A stretch of DNA of 64,000 nucleotides, from positions 111,001-175,000 of the forward strand of contig JAKVBI010000016.1 in NCBI GenBank assembly GCA_022447545.1, written 5' to 3'. Both the position numbers and the translations under genes were made by a program. The number at the start of each line of letters is the position of its first letter. Within the stretch, counting starts at the first letter, position 1. The notes under the pieces are model-generated. The model made no database searches. It was not told the DNA's origin and worked only from the letters and a program-made list of their open reading frames with translations. This stretch comes from Myxococcota bacterium. Lineage in GTDB: Bacteria; Myxococcota_A; UBA9160; SMWR01. This document shows positions 35,498-44,609 of the stretch, one piece after another.

Positions 35498-35527
35498 TCG
35501 ACACCGGATCGAAGGCGGGTGTAGGCT
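35498..35527 (+). promoter_or_regulatory. weak promoter candidate before the SDR gene
   Basis: TCGACA (35498-35503) and TAGGCT (35522-35527) with an 18-bp spacer lie in the 60-bp gap before the SDR gene. The -35 is good and the -10 is poor, so this is a tentative call. Confidence 0.25.
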
Positions 35528-35556
35528 CGCGGATTCATTGTGTATGGAGGGGACCC

Positions 35557-36486
35557 ATGAGCGGTCGCAATCGCCCTGTAGCATTCATCACCGGTGCGAG
35601 TCGAGGGATCGGTAAGGCCTGTGCGCTTCATCTGGCCCGAGTTGGATTCGATGTTGCGATCTCGGCGCGCAGCGTTCGAGAGGGAGAGGAGAGGGAGCAT
35701 TCATCGACGGTGACCGCGTCGAATATGAAACCCCTACCGGGAAGCCTCACGACAACTGCTGAACTCGTGACTGAAGAGGGAGCAGAGGCGCTCATCGTTC
35801 CCGCGGATCTGCTCGATCGCGCGTCCCTGGTTGCTGCTGCCCGTGAGGTTCTGGACACCTGGGGGCAGGTCGACGTGTTGGTCCACAACGGGCGCTACAT
35901 CGGCCCCGGCCACATGGACCGATTCCTCGATACTCCACTTGAACTCATCGAGCATCAACTCGAGGCGAATGTGTTGGCGACCCTGGTCTTGAACAAGGTC
36001 TTCCTGCCTGCCATGGTCGAACGCGGTTCGGGAATCGTGATCAATATTACGTCCGCTGCGGGTTATGCGGATCCGACCGAACCGGCTGGAAAGGGCGGTT
36101 GGGGGATGGGGTATGGGATTTCCAAGGGTGCGCTTCAGCGTATTGCTGGATTTCTGGCAGTCGAGTTTGCAGATCACGGGATCCGTGCCTTTAACGTCCA
36201 GCCCGGTTTCATTGCGACCGAGCGGATGGCGGCGGACATGGGCGAGTTTGGGTTCGACACGAGCGGTGCTCCCCCCGATGTTGTCGGCGCGGTGGTGGCC
36301 TGGTTGGCCACTCGGGAAGAGGCGGCAGAGTTCAACGGGAGGACTGTCGAAGGGCAATTCTTCTGTCATGAGCAAGGCCTTCTGCCTGACTGGGAGGGGC
36401 CAATGCCCAATACCAATGCCATCGCCTATGATCGTGCGGCAGCGAATCTCGAGCGTGCCGAGAACGATATTGTGTCGAAGGATTGA
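35557..36486 (+). CDS. short-chain dehydrogenase/reductase
   Basis: A 309-residue classical SDR. The NAD(P)-binding motif TGASRGIGKA is at the N-terminus, the NG-type VHNGRY follows, and the catalytic Ser-Tyr-Lys is in INITSAAGY and YGISKGA. There is an insertion of about 35 residues between the second and third strand region (EREHSS to TEEGAE). ATG 35557 is supported by GGAGGGG five bases upstream. It has a separate probable promoter and is followed 80 bp later by the hydroxylase gene. Substrate unknown; this insertion type is seen in SDRs of lipid or xenobiotic pathways, but I would not assign it. Confidence 0.82.
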   Translation: MSGRNRPVAFITGASRGIGKACALHLARVGFDVAISARSVREGEEREHSSTVTASNMKPLPGSLTTTAELVTEEGAEALIVPADLLDRASLVAAAREVLDTWGQVDVLVHNGRYIGPGHMDRFLDTPLELIEHQLEANVLATLVLNKVFLPAMVERGSGIVINITSAAGYADPTEPAGKGGWGMGYGISKGALQRIAGFLAVEFADHGIRAFNVQPGFIATERMAADMGEFGFDTSGAPPDVVGAVVAWLATREEAAEFNGRTVEGQFFCHEQGLLPDWEGPMPNTNAIAYDRAAANLERAENDIVSKD

Positions 36487-36566
36487 GTTCACACCCGGTT
36501 GGGCGCTGGTGACCGATCGACTACTCTAAAACGTGCCTAACCGATACGGCTCTGGAACAACTCTAA

Positions 36567-37403
36567 ATGATGTATCTCCTCATTTGTACTGCGATTCTGT
36601 TCGCGTCCGGCTACGTGGTGTTTCGTTGGATCGACAGTCTCGATTCGGACCAGAAAGATGACTTCAAATCGGGTGTGAACCGATTCTGGGAACGTGCGGA
36701 GGAGAAGGGGCACTTCAAAGCCATTCCGGGCTTCGAACTCGATTGCTACCGCGATTACCCACGATTGAAGATCCTCCAGGATCACTACAAAGAGATCGCC
36801 GAGGAGTGTGACCGTCTCTTGGAGTTGCGCGATGGGATGGTGCAGATGCAGGAGATCGGCGGGAGTTACACCTCCGGGGATACTCATAGTCTGGACTGGA
36901 AGACCTTCATGTTCAAATCTGGAAAGTTCATCGAGGAGAACTGCCGCCACGCGCCGCGAACTACAGATCTTCTCCGGAAGATTCCGGGTGTCTATACGGC
37001 GTTCTTTTCAGTCTTGGAGCCTAGGCAGCATATCGCCCCCCACTGGGGCTATTACAAGGGGTTCGTCCGTTATCACCTGGGCATTTCGATCCCCTATGAC
37101 AACACCAACGGCGAGTGTTACATCCGGGTCAATTCGGATCCGGAAGTCAATCGTGGGCGCCAGTTCGACCGAATCGGAGAAGGCGATATCTACTACTGGA
37201 AGAATGGCGAGGGGGTCGTGTTCGACGACACCCACATGCACGAGGCCTTCAATGATTCGGACCGTGTTCGCGTCGTGCTCTTCATGGATCTGCGACGCAG
37301 TATGCCCTTCTATCTGCAGTGGCTTAACTGGCTTTTCCTCTTTGTCGCCCACAATGATGGATCGGTGAAATCCATTCGGCAAAACGCGAGGTTCGGCGCC
37401 TAG
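36567..37403 (+). CDS. aspartyl/asparaginyl beta-hydroxylase family protein (LpxO-like)
   Basis: A 278-residue Fe(II)/2-oxoglutarate dioxygenase with an N-terminal transmembrane segment (MMYLLICTAILFASGYVVF). The facial-triad type residues are in IAPHWGYYKGFVRYHLG and FDDTHMHEAFNDSDRVRVV, the second with the conserved Arg that binds 2-oxoglutarate. LpxO, a member of this family with a similar membrane anchor, hydroxylates the secondary acyl chain of lipid A. The nearby lipid A and MsbA-like genes make such a role plausible, but other members hydroxylate peptides. The last 30 residues are hydrophobic and may be a second membrane contact. It converges on the ABC exporter gene. Confidence 0.8.
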   Translation: MMYLLICTAILFASGYVVFRWIDSLDSDQKDDFKSGVNRFWERAEEKGHFKAIPGFELDCYRDYPRLKILQDHYKEIAEECDRLLELRDGMVQMQEIGGSYTSGDTHSLDWKTFMFKSGKFIEENCRHAPRTTDLLRKIPGVYTAFFSVLEPRQHIAPHWGYYKGFVRYHLGISIPYDNTNGECYIRVNSDPEVNRGRQFDRIGEGDIYYWKNGEGVVFDDTHMHEAFNDSDRVRVVLFMDLRRSMPFYLQWLNWLFLFVAHNDGSVKSIRQNARFGA

Positions 37404-37427
37404 AGGCGTTGGGCACTCGGAGCCGGC

Positions 37428-39380
37428 TCAGTGACCGATGGGTCCAACCGTGTCGCCGGGCCATCGGATCCAATCGGTGTCGAGGCCTCGACCCATCGGT
37501 GGGCCGATGAGTTCCCGGTAGGGTCCGTCTTGGGCCAGGAGTTCCTCGTGACTGCCCCACTGTACGATTCGCCCCGCCGCAAGGACTGCGATTCGGTCCG
37601 CTCGGCGCACGGTGGACAACCGGTGTGCGATCACGAGGATCGTCTGGCCGTCACCGAGTCGGTTGTCCATGGCTTCTTGTACCCATCGCTCACTGGAATG
37701 ATCCAGTGCACTCGTGGCTTCATCGAGGACCAGAACCGATGGATTCTTGAGCAGTGCTCTCGCGAGGGTGACGCGCTGCCGTTGTCCGCCGGAAAGGCGA
37801 GCGCCGTTGTCGCCCAGACGTGTCTCATAGCCTTGGTCGAGTTCATTGGCGAACTCGGCGACGTGGGCGGTTCGAGCGGCTGCGAGGATTTCCGACTCGC
37901 TGGCGTCGGGTCGTCCGTAGGCGATGTTCTCGCGGAGGGATCCGTCGAAGAGAAACGGTTCCTGGGTGACTACAGAGATCTGTTGTGTCCAGGAATCTCT
38001 GGAAATTCGGCGCAGGTCCACCCCGTCGACTTCAATGCGGCCGGAGGTGGGATCGGCGAATCGCAGTAGCAGGTCCGCCAACGTGGTTTTGCCTGCGCCG
38101 CTTCTACCTACGATGGCCACCCGTTGGCCCGCTTTGATTTCGAGGGAGAGCGAGTTGAGCACGGGCGAGCCGCCGTAGTCGAAACTCACGTCGCGCAGGG
38201 TGATCCTCTCAGAGAGGCGCGGAATCGAGACCGCATCGGGTGAGTCGGGCTCCACCGGAGGCGCATCCAGCAGTTCGAAGAATCGCGAGGCGGCCGGTTC
38301 GGCGTCCATGATCCGTACCCATGCCCGGGCGATGTCTTTGACGGGTTTGTAGGTGCTCGCGAGCACGGCCGAGAAGGCAGCGAGATCTCCCGTCGTCAAG
38401 CCCGACCAACCCGAGGCGACGACCCACGCACCGCCTACAACGATTCCGACGCCGATTGCCGAGTTGAGCATCTCTACCAGGCTTCGGGCCGCCATCCGAT
38501 TGCGTACCACTCGCATGGAACGTCTGAAGAAACGCTCGGTTTCGCGATCGAAGGCAGCTCGTTCCCTCTCTTCCCCTCCAAAGGCTCGGATGATCTTGAT
38601 GCCCGCGAGCATTTCGACCAGACGTTGAGTGACGTCTGCGAGAGTCTCCTGCCGGTGTCGAGCAGTGCGTCGCACCCGACGCCCGAAGCCGAAAATCACT
38701 CCGAACACCAAGGGGCCGAGCACGAGCGTGACGAGTGCGAGAGGCCAGGAGATTGCGAAAAGAAAGGCGATGCCAACGGGGATACTGAGCAGCGCTTGGA
38801 ACAGGTTGCCAAAGACGATTCCCAGAGCCCCATGGGCGGTGTCGACGTCCTGGAGGGTTCGCGAAAGCAGGTCGCCTCGTTTTCGGTCCCGGTAGAAGCG
38901 AAGGGGGAGAACCAATAATTGCGAGCAAACTCGGCGCTTGATGTCGATGTGGACCCGCCCCAGGAAGTACTCAGTGACAGTCCCTCGAGCGAACATGAGC
39001 GCTGGCATGGCCAGTACGAGTAACGCCGCAGTGGCCGCAATCTCAAGGAATCGCTCGCGGATTTCGAGCAAAGGGGGGGGAGGGTCCGAGAGGTCTGGAG
39101 GCACTTTTTGCTCGATTGTTTCGGAGCTGAGCTCGGGTAGCGGAAGCCAACTGGGAGAGTTGGAACTGTCGGCGAGTACGGCCCCGGGAACTACGACCTC
39201 GTCGAGTAGGGGTTTGACGAGGTATGCGCGCAGATACCGGGTGCCGCTGTACCCGGCTGATAGCAACAAGGCGATGACGATGAGTGGGGCGTAGGGCCGT
39301 GCGAAGGAAAACAAGCGTCGCAACGCGTTCTCGCCACGGATGAGGTCCGTATTCCGTCTCCGCCTCGCCTGGGGACTCAT
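37428..39380 (-). CDS. ABC exporter, MsbA-like (fused permease-ATPase)
   Basis: A 650-residue half transporter expected to act as a homodimer. Six helices lie in the first 340 residues, then a nucleotide-binding domain with Walker A GRSGAGKTT, Q-loop VVTQEPFLFDGSL, signature LSGGQRQR, Walker B VLVLDEATSALD and H-loop AHRLS, all canonical. A proline-rich insertion (SDPPPPLLE) sits in the first periplasmic loop. I use ATG 39380, which has TGGAG upstream; GTG 39428 would add 16 residues and overlap the neighbour. Its location near lipid A genes suggests lipid A flipping, and no other msbA candidate sits in the lpx operon. It is transcribed with the FAD-type gene and purM. Confidence 0.85.
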   Translation of the reverse strand: MSPQARRRRNTDLIRGENALRRLFSFARPYAPLIVIALLLSAGYSGTRYLRAYLVKPLLDEVVVPGAVLADSSNSPSWLPLPELSSETIEQKVPPDLSDPPPPLLEIRERFLEIAATAALLVLAMPALMFARGTVTEYFLGRVHIDIKRRVCSQLLVLPLRFYRDRKRGDLLSRTLQDVDTAHGALGIVFGNLFQALLSIPVGIAFLFAISWPLALVTLVLGPLVFGVIFGFGRRVRRTARHRQETLADVTQRLVEMLAGIKIIRAFGGEERERAAFDRETERFFRRSMRVVRNRMAARSLVEMLNSAIGVGIVVGGAWVVASGWSGLTTGDLAAFSAVLASTYKPVKDIARAWVRIMDAEPAASRFFELLDAPPVEPDSPDAVSIPRLSERITLRDVSFDYGGSPVLNSLSLEIKAGQRVAIVGRSGAGKTTLADLLLRFADPTSGRIEVDGVDLRRISRDSWTQQISVVTQEPFLFDGSLRENIAYGRPDASESEILAAARTAHVAEFANELDQGYETRLGDNGARLSGGQRQRVTLARALLKNPSVLVLDEATSALDHSSERWVQEAMDNRLGDGQTILVIAHRLSTVRRADRIAVLAAGRIVQWGSHEELLAQDGPYRELIGPPMGRGLDTDWIRWPGDTVGPIGH

Positions 39381-39414
39381 GTGTGGCTCCAGCCTGCGGT
39401 CACTTGTCCCGTGC

Positions 39415-40860
39415 TTAGCGGGCTTCACCGGCGATGGCGTCGCCGGCTCGCCAACCCAGCATCACGTCTCCTTCGAAGCCCAGTGCAGCCAACCCCGCCC
39501 GCTCAAGCGCATAGATGGGGGGACGGGTGCTGACCTGGATCTCCACCTCACTGGGCCATGAATCTCCACCGGGGGGATCGAAGAGCCAGATGTCCCCGTC
39601 CCAGGTGGGTTCATGGGTGCTTGCGTGGAACAGATCGTTTTCTCCGAATGGAAAAAGCGCCTCGACGGCTCTCCCGATCTCGACCTCGTGCGTGGGGATC
39701 CTGGCCTCGTCGTGCTCGACCACGGCGCTGGCCACGAGGTCCACGATGGGATCGTCGTCTCGGCTTCGGTCGTCGAAGAGGCGAAGCGTGATCACGTTCG
39801 TCCCGGTGCTCGGTTTTCCAGGGTCCCGCACGGTGATGAGCCGTGACCCCATACCTTCCGGAACCACACGCGCTGGTACACGAAAATGCAGGCTCAGCCG
39901 TTGATGGGTGGGGGCGGGAGCGTTGAGTAGGTCGGGTATGGGATCCTGGTCGATCGCTCGCCCGATCACGGCCCGCGGCGCGTTGAGGACCAGTAACTTT
40001 CCGATCCAGATTTCGTCTTCATCGTTGACGGCGATTCCGGGTTGGTTGGAGGCTCGAACCAGCTCGAAACTGCCGCTCAAAGTCCTGAACTCACCAAACA
40101 GGGATTCGATGCGGCGTTTCAGGAGATCCCTGAGCCAGGTGGGGTCGCCGCGAAAACTCGACGCGCCCTCGAGCACTCCACCGAGCAGGCGGCTCTGGGC
40201 CGGGTCCGAAGGCTCGGTGGCCGCGCAATTGGACAACGCGCGGATCTGAGCGTTGAGAATCTCCCGCAGCAGGTCCGGCGCCTGGGTCAGTTCTTCGGGA
40301 AGGCCGCGCATGGAATCGGGGGTACTGGGCCCATCACCTCGGTTGCGTTTGCCCGGGCTGCGCCGGGCACGCCTTCCAAGTCGGCCTCTTCGAGGAGGAC
40401 GCACGACCGCCGCTTCGAGCATTTCGGATTGCTCGATGTTGGCGGCCTGGGAAAGCGAATTCAACAGGAGTCCCGTAGGTTCGCATTCTGCAATTCCCCA
40501 ATCCGAGAGTTCTGTCCTTGTACGATCGAGCTGACCGTATTCGACGCGAGCCGTGGGAAGAACCATCTGGAAAGCACTGGGCTCGACCTCCAACCGTCGC
40601 TGATCGATCAGGGGTACACCGAGTTCGCGCAGGCATCTTCCGAGCACGCCCTGGGAACTCGATCCAGTCATCAGGAACGGTTCGCGCAGACCTGGGTGTG
40701 CGAGGACCGAGCTCTCCTCCTCGATCACCAAAACGCGTGCGCCACGGCGTCCCAATTGGATCGCGGTGATCAGTCCCGGGAGAGCGCCGCCGAGAATCAA
40801 TGCGTCCCAGCGTCGAGTCCGCAAGGCGTTCCGACCCGAGGTGGAGGGGAGTCCGCGCAT
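39415..40860 (-). CDS. putative FAD/NAD(P)-binding protein of unknown function
   Basis: A 481-residue protein from ATG 40860, which shares one base with the purM stop. The N-terminus (RRWDALILGGALPGLITAIQ, ending in LVIEEE) is a Rossmann dinucleotide fold like that of amine oxidases or phytoene desaturases, but the glycine motif is GGALPG rather than GxGxxG. The middle includes a low-complexity basic stretch (PRRGRLGRRARR). The C-terminus ends GFEGDVMLGWRAGDAIAG, which has the look of an FAD-closing motif. I cannot name the reaction. Linkage to purM and an MsbA-like exporter is by overlap and short gaps, so co-expression is likely. Confidence 0.62.
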   Translation of the reverse strand: MRGLPSTSGRNALRTRRWDALILGGALPGLITAIQLGRRGARVLVIEEESSVLAHPGLREPFLMTGSSSQGVLGRCLRELGVPLIDQRRLEVEPSAFQMVLPTARVEYGQLDRTRTELSDWGIAECEPTGLLLNSLSQAANIEQSEMLEAAVVRPPRRGRLGRRARRSPGKRNRGDGPSTPDSMRGLPEELTQAPDLLREILNAQIRALSNCAATEPSDPAQSRLLGGVLEGASSFRGDPTWLRDLLKRRIESLFGEFRTLSGSFELVRASNQPGIAVNDEDEIWIGKLLVLNAPRAVIGRAIDQDPIPDLLNAPAPTHQRLSLHFRVPARVVPEGMGSRLITVRDPGKPSTGTNVITLRLFDDRSRDDDPIVDLVASAVVEHDEARIPTHEVEIGRAVEALFPFGENDLFHASTHEPTWDGDIWLFDPPGGDSWPSEVEIQVSTRPPIYALERAGLAALGFEGDVMLGWRAGDAIAGEAR

Positions 40861-42011
40861 CAGCTTTCTGGAGGGGACTCGCCCAGGAATCCCCGGTCGA
40901 AACACAGGGCGGGTTCGTCCGGATTCTTTGCCTCCACGGCTCCGATGCGGTAGACGCGTTCTCCGTGTCCTCGGAGACGCTCGGAAATGTCCTCGGCCAG
41001 ATTCGGGTCCACGATTAGAATCATGCCGATTCCGCAATTGAATACCCGTAGCATCTCATCGTCCGAGATCTCGCCCCATTGCTGCAGGAGACCGAAGATC
41101 GCTGGGCGCTTCCATGAGTCCTGGTCGATGCGGGCTCGAACGGCCTTGGGGAGCACTCGGGGAACGTTGCCGGGAAAGCCTCCTCCAGTCACATGAATCA
41201 TTCCCTTGACCGTAAAGTCGCGCAGAACGTTGAGGATCGGCTTGACGTAGATTCGGGTGGGGGTGAGCAGGGCGCTGGCCAGTGAGGTGTTGAGTTCTTC
41301 GATTTCGTCACGCAGGTCGATGCCGCGATCCCGGGTCGCTGTCTCGATGATCCGACGGACCAGGGTGTATCCGTTGCTGTGGATGCCGCTGGATGCGATT
41401 CCGAGCAGAGTGTCGCCGTGGCTGATGGTGGATCCATCGATCACCTGATCGCGTTCCACGACACCCACCCCGAAGCCCACGAGCTCGATGTCACCTTCGT
41501 GGTAGACGTCCGGCATGCTGGCCGTTTCTCCCCCCAGCAGGGCACATTCTGCTCGCCGACAACCCTCAGCAATCCCAAGTAGGGCTTGGCTGGCGCGCTC
41601 GGAATCCAGGCTGCTCATGGCGAGGTAGTCGAGAAAAACCAGAGGTTCGGCTCCCTGAACGATCATGTCGTTCACGATCATGGCTACGCAATCGATTCCA
41701 ACGGTGTCGAAGCGCTGGAGTTGAGAGGCCAGTTTCAGCTTCGTGCCCACGCCATCGTTGCAGGCCACGAAGACCGGGTGGGTGTAGCGCTCGGGCGCTT
41801 TGAAGAGACCCGCGAATCCGCCAATGGAGGAAAGTACTTCCGGTCGGTGGGTGGAACGGGTGATTTCCGCGATGTCCTCGACGAAACCCTCGTCGTGGTC
41901 GAGATCCACCCCTGCGCGCGCATAGGTGGGGGCGGAGGGATTCTCTGCTGCGGGCTCCGCCTCAACCGCTTCGCTGCTGTCGGATGCCTTGGGCGATTCC
42001 TTGGCGCTCAC
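40860..42011 (-). CDS. purM: phosphoribosylformylglycinamidine cyclo-ligase (AIR synthetase)
   Basis: PurM makes aminoimidazole ribonucleotide in purine synthesis. The core begins at YARAGVDLDHDEGFVEDI, includes CNDGVGTKLKLA, GGETASMPD, SGIHSNGYTLVR and the C-terminal FNCGIGM motif. I start at GTG 42011, which gives 383 residues and a short acidic N-terminal extension (AKESPKASDSSEAVEAEPAAENPS) before the core. The frame is open to 42230, but that part overlaps the divergent glycosyltransferase. A typical PurM is about 345 residues, so the real start may be later. Confidence 0.93.
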   Translation of the reverse strand: MSAKESPKASDSSEAVEAEPAAENPSAPTYARAGVDLDHDEGFVEDIAEITRSTHRPEVLSSIGGFAGLFKAPERYTHPVFVACNDGVGTKLKLASQLQRFDTVGIDCVAMIVNDMIVQGAEPLVFLDYLAMSSLDSERASQALLGIAEGCRRAECALLGGETASMPDVYHEGDIELVGFGVGVVERDQVIDGSTISHGDTLLGIASSGIHSNGYTLVRRIIETATRDRGIDLRDEIEELNTSLASALLTPTRIYVKPILNVLRDFTVKGMIHVTGGGFPGNVPRVLPKAVRARIDQDSWKRPAIFGLLQQWGEISDDEMLRVFNCGIGMILIVDPNLAEDISERLRGHGERVYRIGAVEAKNPDEPALCFDRGFLGESPPES

Positions 42012-42108
42012 ACTGAATGGATAGCCCGACTGGCGCAGATCTGCCCACGAGTGGAGGTGGCTGCCTGAGAGCGGGGGTTTTTGGGGCAGAAGGGCTATCG
42101 TCGGCGCG

Positions 42109-42777
42109 GTGGAGCTTTCGGTGGTGATTGCGGCGCTGAACGAGGAGGAGCAGGTCACCGGAGCCATCCAAAGTGCCCGAGAGGCTGGCGCTGAGATCAT
42201 CGTCGTCGACGGCGGTAGCAGGGACTCCACACGGTCCCGTGCCGAGGCGGCAGGGGCCCTTGTGCTCAGCTCGCCGCGGGGACGTGCCCAGCAGCTCGAA
42301 ACCGGCGCGAGGGCTTCACGAGGAGACGTGATCGTGTTTCTTCACGCGGACACCCGGTTGCCCACGGGCTACCGGAAAGAACTGGAGAAGGCATTGAAGG
42401 ATCGGGAAGTGGCCGGCGGTGCATTCGGGCTGCGTTTCGACCAGAGGACTCCGGCTTTGCGGCTCGTCGAGTGGCTGGCTAGGCGCCGGGCCTCGATTCT
42501 CGGGCTCCCCTACGGCGACCAGGCACTGTTCGTGCGCCGCGAAGTGCTGGCGGCCATTGGCGGTGTGCCGAGTGTGCCGATCATGGAGGATCTGGATCTC
42601 GTGATCGCCATGCGCCGCAGGGGACGTCTCGCTCTGTTGTCTTCTGATGTGGTGACCTCAGCGCGTCGTTATCGGTCATCGGGCGTGATGCGCACAGCCG
42701 CCGCCCACCTTCTGGCCACTCTTGCGTGGGCCATGGGAATCGAGCGCGCGCGCATCGCGGGTTGGCTGCGGTCGTGA
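42109..42777 (+). CDS. small glycosyltransferase family 2 (TIGR04283-like)
   Basis: A 222-residue GT2. LSVVIAALNEEEQV, VVDGGSRDST, VIVFLHADTRLP, GGAFGLRF and YGDQALFVRREVL match the short family annotated as TIGR04283 (named for arsenosugar clusters). No arsenosugar genes are nearby, so the family name should not be taken as function. The start is GTG 42109 and the stop overlaps the ABC exporter gene by 4 bp. It may glycosylate a lipid exported by the downstream transporter pair. Confidence 0.8.
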   Translation: MELSVVIAALNEEEQVTGAIQSAREAGAEIIVVDGGSRDSTRSRAEAAGALVLSSPRGRAQQLETGARASRGDVIVFLHADTRLPTGYRKELEKALKDREVAGGAFGLRFDQRTPALRLVEWLARRRASILGLPYGDQALFVRREVLAAIGGVPSVPIMEDLDLVIAMRRRGRLALLSSDVVTSARRYRSSGVMRTAAAHLLATLAWAMGIERARIAGWLRS

Positions 42778-44609
42778 GCGTGAGTCCCATGCGATCTGCC
42801 CTGCGTCGACTGGGCGGATATGTCCAGCGCAACCGACTTCTCTACACGCTCTGGCTCGTGCTGACCATTGGTTACGTGATCTGTTTTGTCTCGATCCCCG
42901 TCCTCGTCGGCTGGTGCGTGGCCGCGGCTGAGGATGGACCCAATCCGGAGCTGACCAGAGAATTGTGGCGGCTCGTTGGGGTTACGCTGTTGCTCGCCGT
43001 ACTGCGTTTCTTCTCGCGGACCCTGGTTTTCAACGCGGCCCGAGATATTGAGTACGAGATTCGCAACGACCTCTTCTCCCATCTTCAGAGCCTTCAGCAG
43101 TCCTTCTACTTCCGATGGCGAACGGGCGACATCATGAGCCGTTGCGTGAACGATGTGAATGCCGTTCGCGTGATGCTGGGTATTGGTGTCCTGAACATCG
43201 TACAGACGCCACTGATGTACGTGCTTTCCATCGCCGCCATGGCAGCCATCGATCTGCAACTCGCGCTGCTGGTGCTCGTCCCGTATCCGTTGTTCATATT
43301 GATCGCCCGGGTCTTCGGACGTCAGATCCATCACTGGAGCCTGGTCACTCAGGAAGGTCTCGGTCAGCTCTCCAACCAGCTCCAGGAATCCATCGCTGGA
43401 ATTTCCGTCGTCAAAGCCTATGCGATGGAGGGAGTTACTTCGGCCCGTTTTGATCAGGCCAATAATGAAATGTATCGCTGTCAACTCGGCCTAGTTCGCG
43501 CCAATGCCATCATGCCCAGTGTCGTGAACCTGCTTCCGGCAGCTGCCATGTGGATCATCCTGCTGGTCGGTGGAAGTCGTCTGGCCGATGGGAGGATGCA
43601 GATCTCTGAGTTTTTTACCTTCGCGATGTATGTCTATCAGCTCACCTTTCCGACCTTCATCATGGGATGGGTGGTGGCGATGGTGCAGCGCGGCTCGGCT
43701 TCGATGCAGCGAATCGACGAGCTTCTGTCCGAGGAGCCGAGCATTGCGGACGCACCGGATGCCGAGAAGGGATTCGATGTCCGGGGTGAAATCGAGTTCC
43801 GGTCGCTTACTTTTTGTTACCCCGGTGCTGACCGTGAGCCCGCGCTCCGCGACGTCTCGCTGCATGTGCCTGCCGGGTCGAGGCTTGGTGTCGTGGGTCG
43901 CGTGGGCTCTGGCAAGAGTACGCTCGCGAGCATCGTTCCTCGTATTTTCGAGGTTGAAGATGGCCAGGTGTTCATCGATGGTGTGGACCTCAATCGGATC
44001 TCGCTGAAGGATCTGCGCCGCGCCATCGCCATGGTTCCTCAGGATTCATTCCTGTTCTCGATGAGCTTGGCCGACAACATCGCGTTTGGGCTCGACGCCG
44101 ACCGACCCGTGGGCAGTACTGGAGGGCGAGATCTCGAGCAGGTCGTTGAGGCTGCCGAGCGGGCCCAGCTCGCAGGGGATGTCCTGGAGCTTCCCCACGG
44201 CTACTCGACCGTGGTGGGCGAGCGCGGAGTCATGCTGTCGGGTGGGCAACGCCAGAGGACAGCCCTGGCAAGAGCATTGGCCCTGAGGCCACGGATCCTG
44301 ATCCTGGACGACACCTTGTCGAGCGTTGATGCGGCGACTGAGGTCGCTATCCGGGGCGAATTGGAGAGGATCTTTGCGGGACGCACCGTGATCATCGTCT
44401 CGCACCGGGTCAGTAGCGTGAGGTCTGCTGACCAGATCGTCGTGCTCGAGGCTGGCCGCGTCGCAGAACTCGGGAATCACGATGAATTGATGGCCGCCGA
44501 AGGCCTCTATGCACGGCTGGCGCGAGATCAGGCTCGCGAGGAAGAGGCGTCAGAGGGCGGCGATGAATCGCTGCTTGGAACGCACTCGGGCTTTGGGGAG
44601 TTGACTTGA
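42774..44609 (+). CDS. heterodimeric ABC exporter, subunit A (degenerate catalytic site)
   Basis: A 611-residue permease-ATPase fusion from GTG 42774. Six membrane helices occupy about residues 20-310, then the nucleotide-binding domain: Walker A GRVGSGKST, Q-loop VPQDSFLFS, signature LSGGQRQR (canonical), Walker B LILDDTLSSVD and H-loop VSHRVSS. The catalytic Glu after Walker B is Asp, the hallmark of the degenerate half of MdlAB/BmrCD/TM287-288-type heterodimers. The partner is the next gene, overlapping by 4 bp. The transported substrate is unknown: drug, lipid or peptide. The coupled glycosyltransferase upstream favours an envelope component. Confidence 0.87.
   Translation: MSVSPMRSALRRLGGYVQRNRLLYTLWLVLTIGYVICFVSIPVLVGWCVAAAEDGPNPELTRELWRLVGVTLLLAVLRFFSRTLVFNAARDIEYEIRNDLFSHLQSLQQSFYFRWRTGDIMSRCVNDVNAVRVMLGIGVLNIVQTPLMYVLSIAAMAAIDLQLALLVLVPYPLFILIARVFGRQIHHWSLVTQEGLGQLSNQLQESIAGISVVKAYAMEGVTSARFDQANNEMYRCQLGLVRANAIMPSVVNLLPAAAMWIILLVGGSRLADGRMQISEFFTFAMYVYQLTFPTFIMGWVVAMVQRGSASMQRIDELLSEEPSIADAPDAEKGFDVRGEIEFRSLTFCYPGADREPALRDVSLHVPAGSRLGVVGRVGSGKSTLASIVPRIFEVEDGQVFIDGVDLNRISLKDLRRAIAMVPQDSFLFSMSLADNIAFGLDADRPVGSTGGRDLEQVVEAAERAQLAGDVLELPHGYSTVVGERGVMLSGGQRQRTALARALALRPRILILDDTLSSVDAATEVAIRGELERIFAGRTVIIVSHRVSSVRSADQIVVLEAGRVAELGNHDELMAAEGLYARLARDQAREEEASEGGDESLLGTHSGFGELT

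Noticed and set aside
37428-39380. Firm msbA gene symbol for this ABC exporter
   Set aside because: Many exporters share these motifs; location is suggestive only.
42109-42777. Arsenosugar biosynthesis
   Set aside because: The GT2 resembles a family named for that pathway, but no radical SAM or arsenic genes are nearby.
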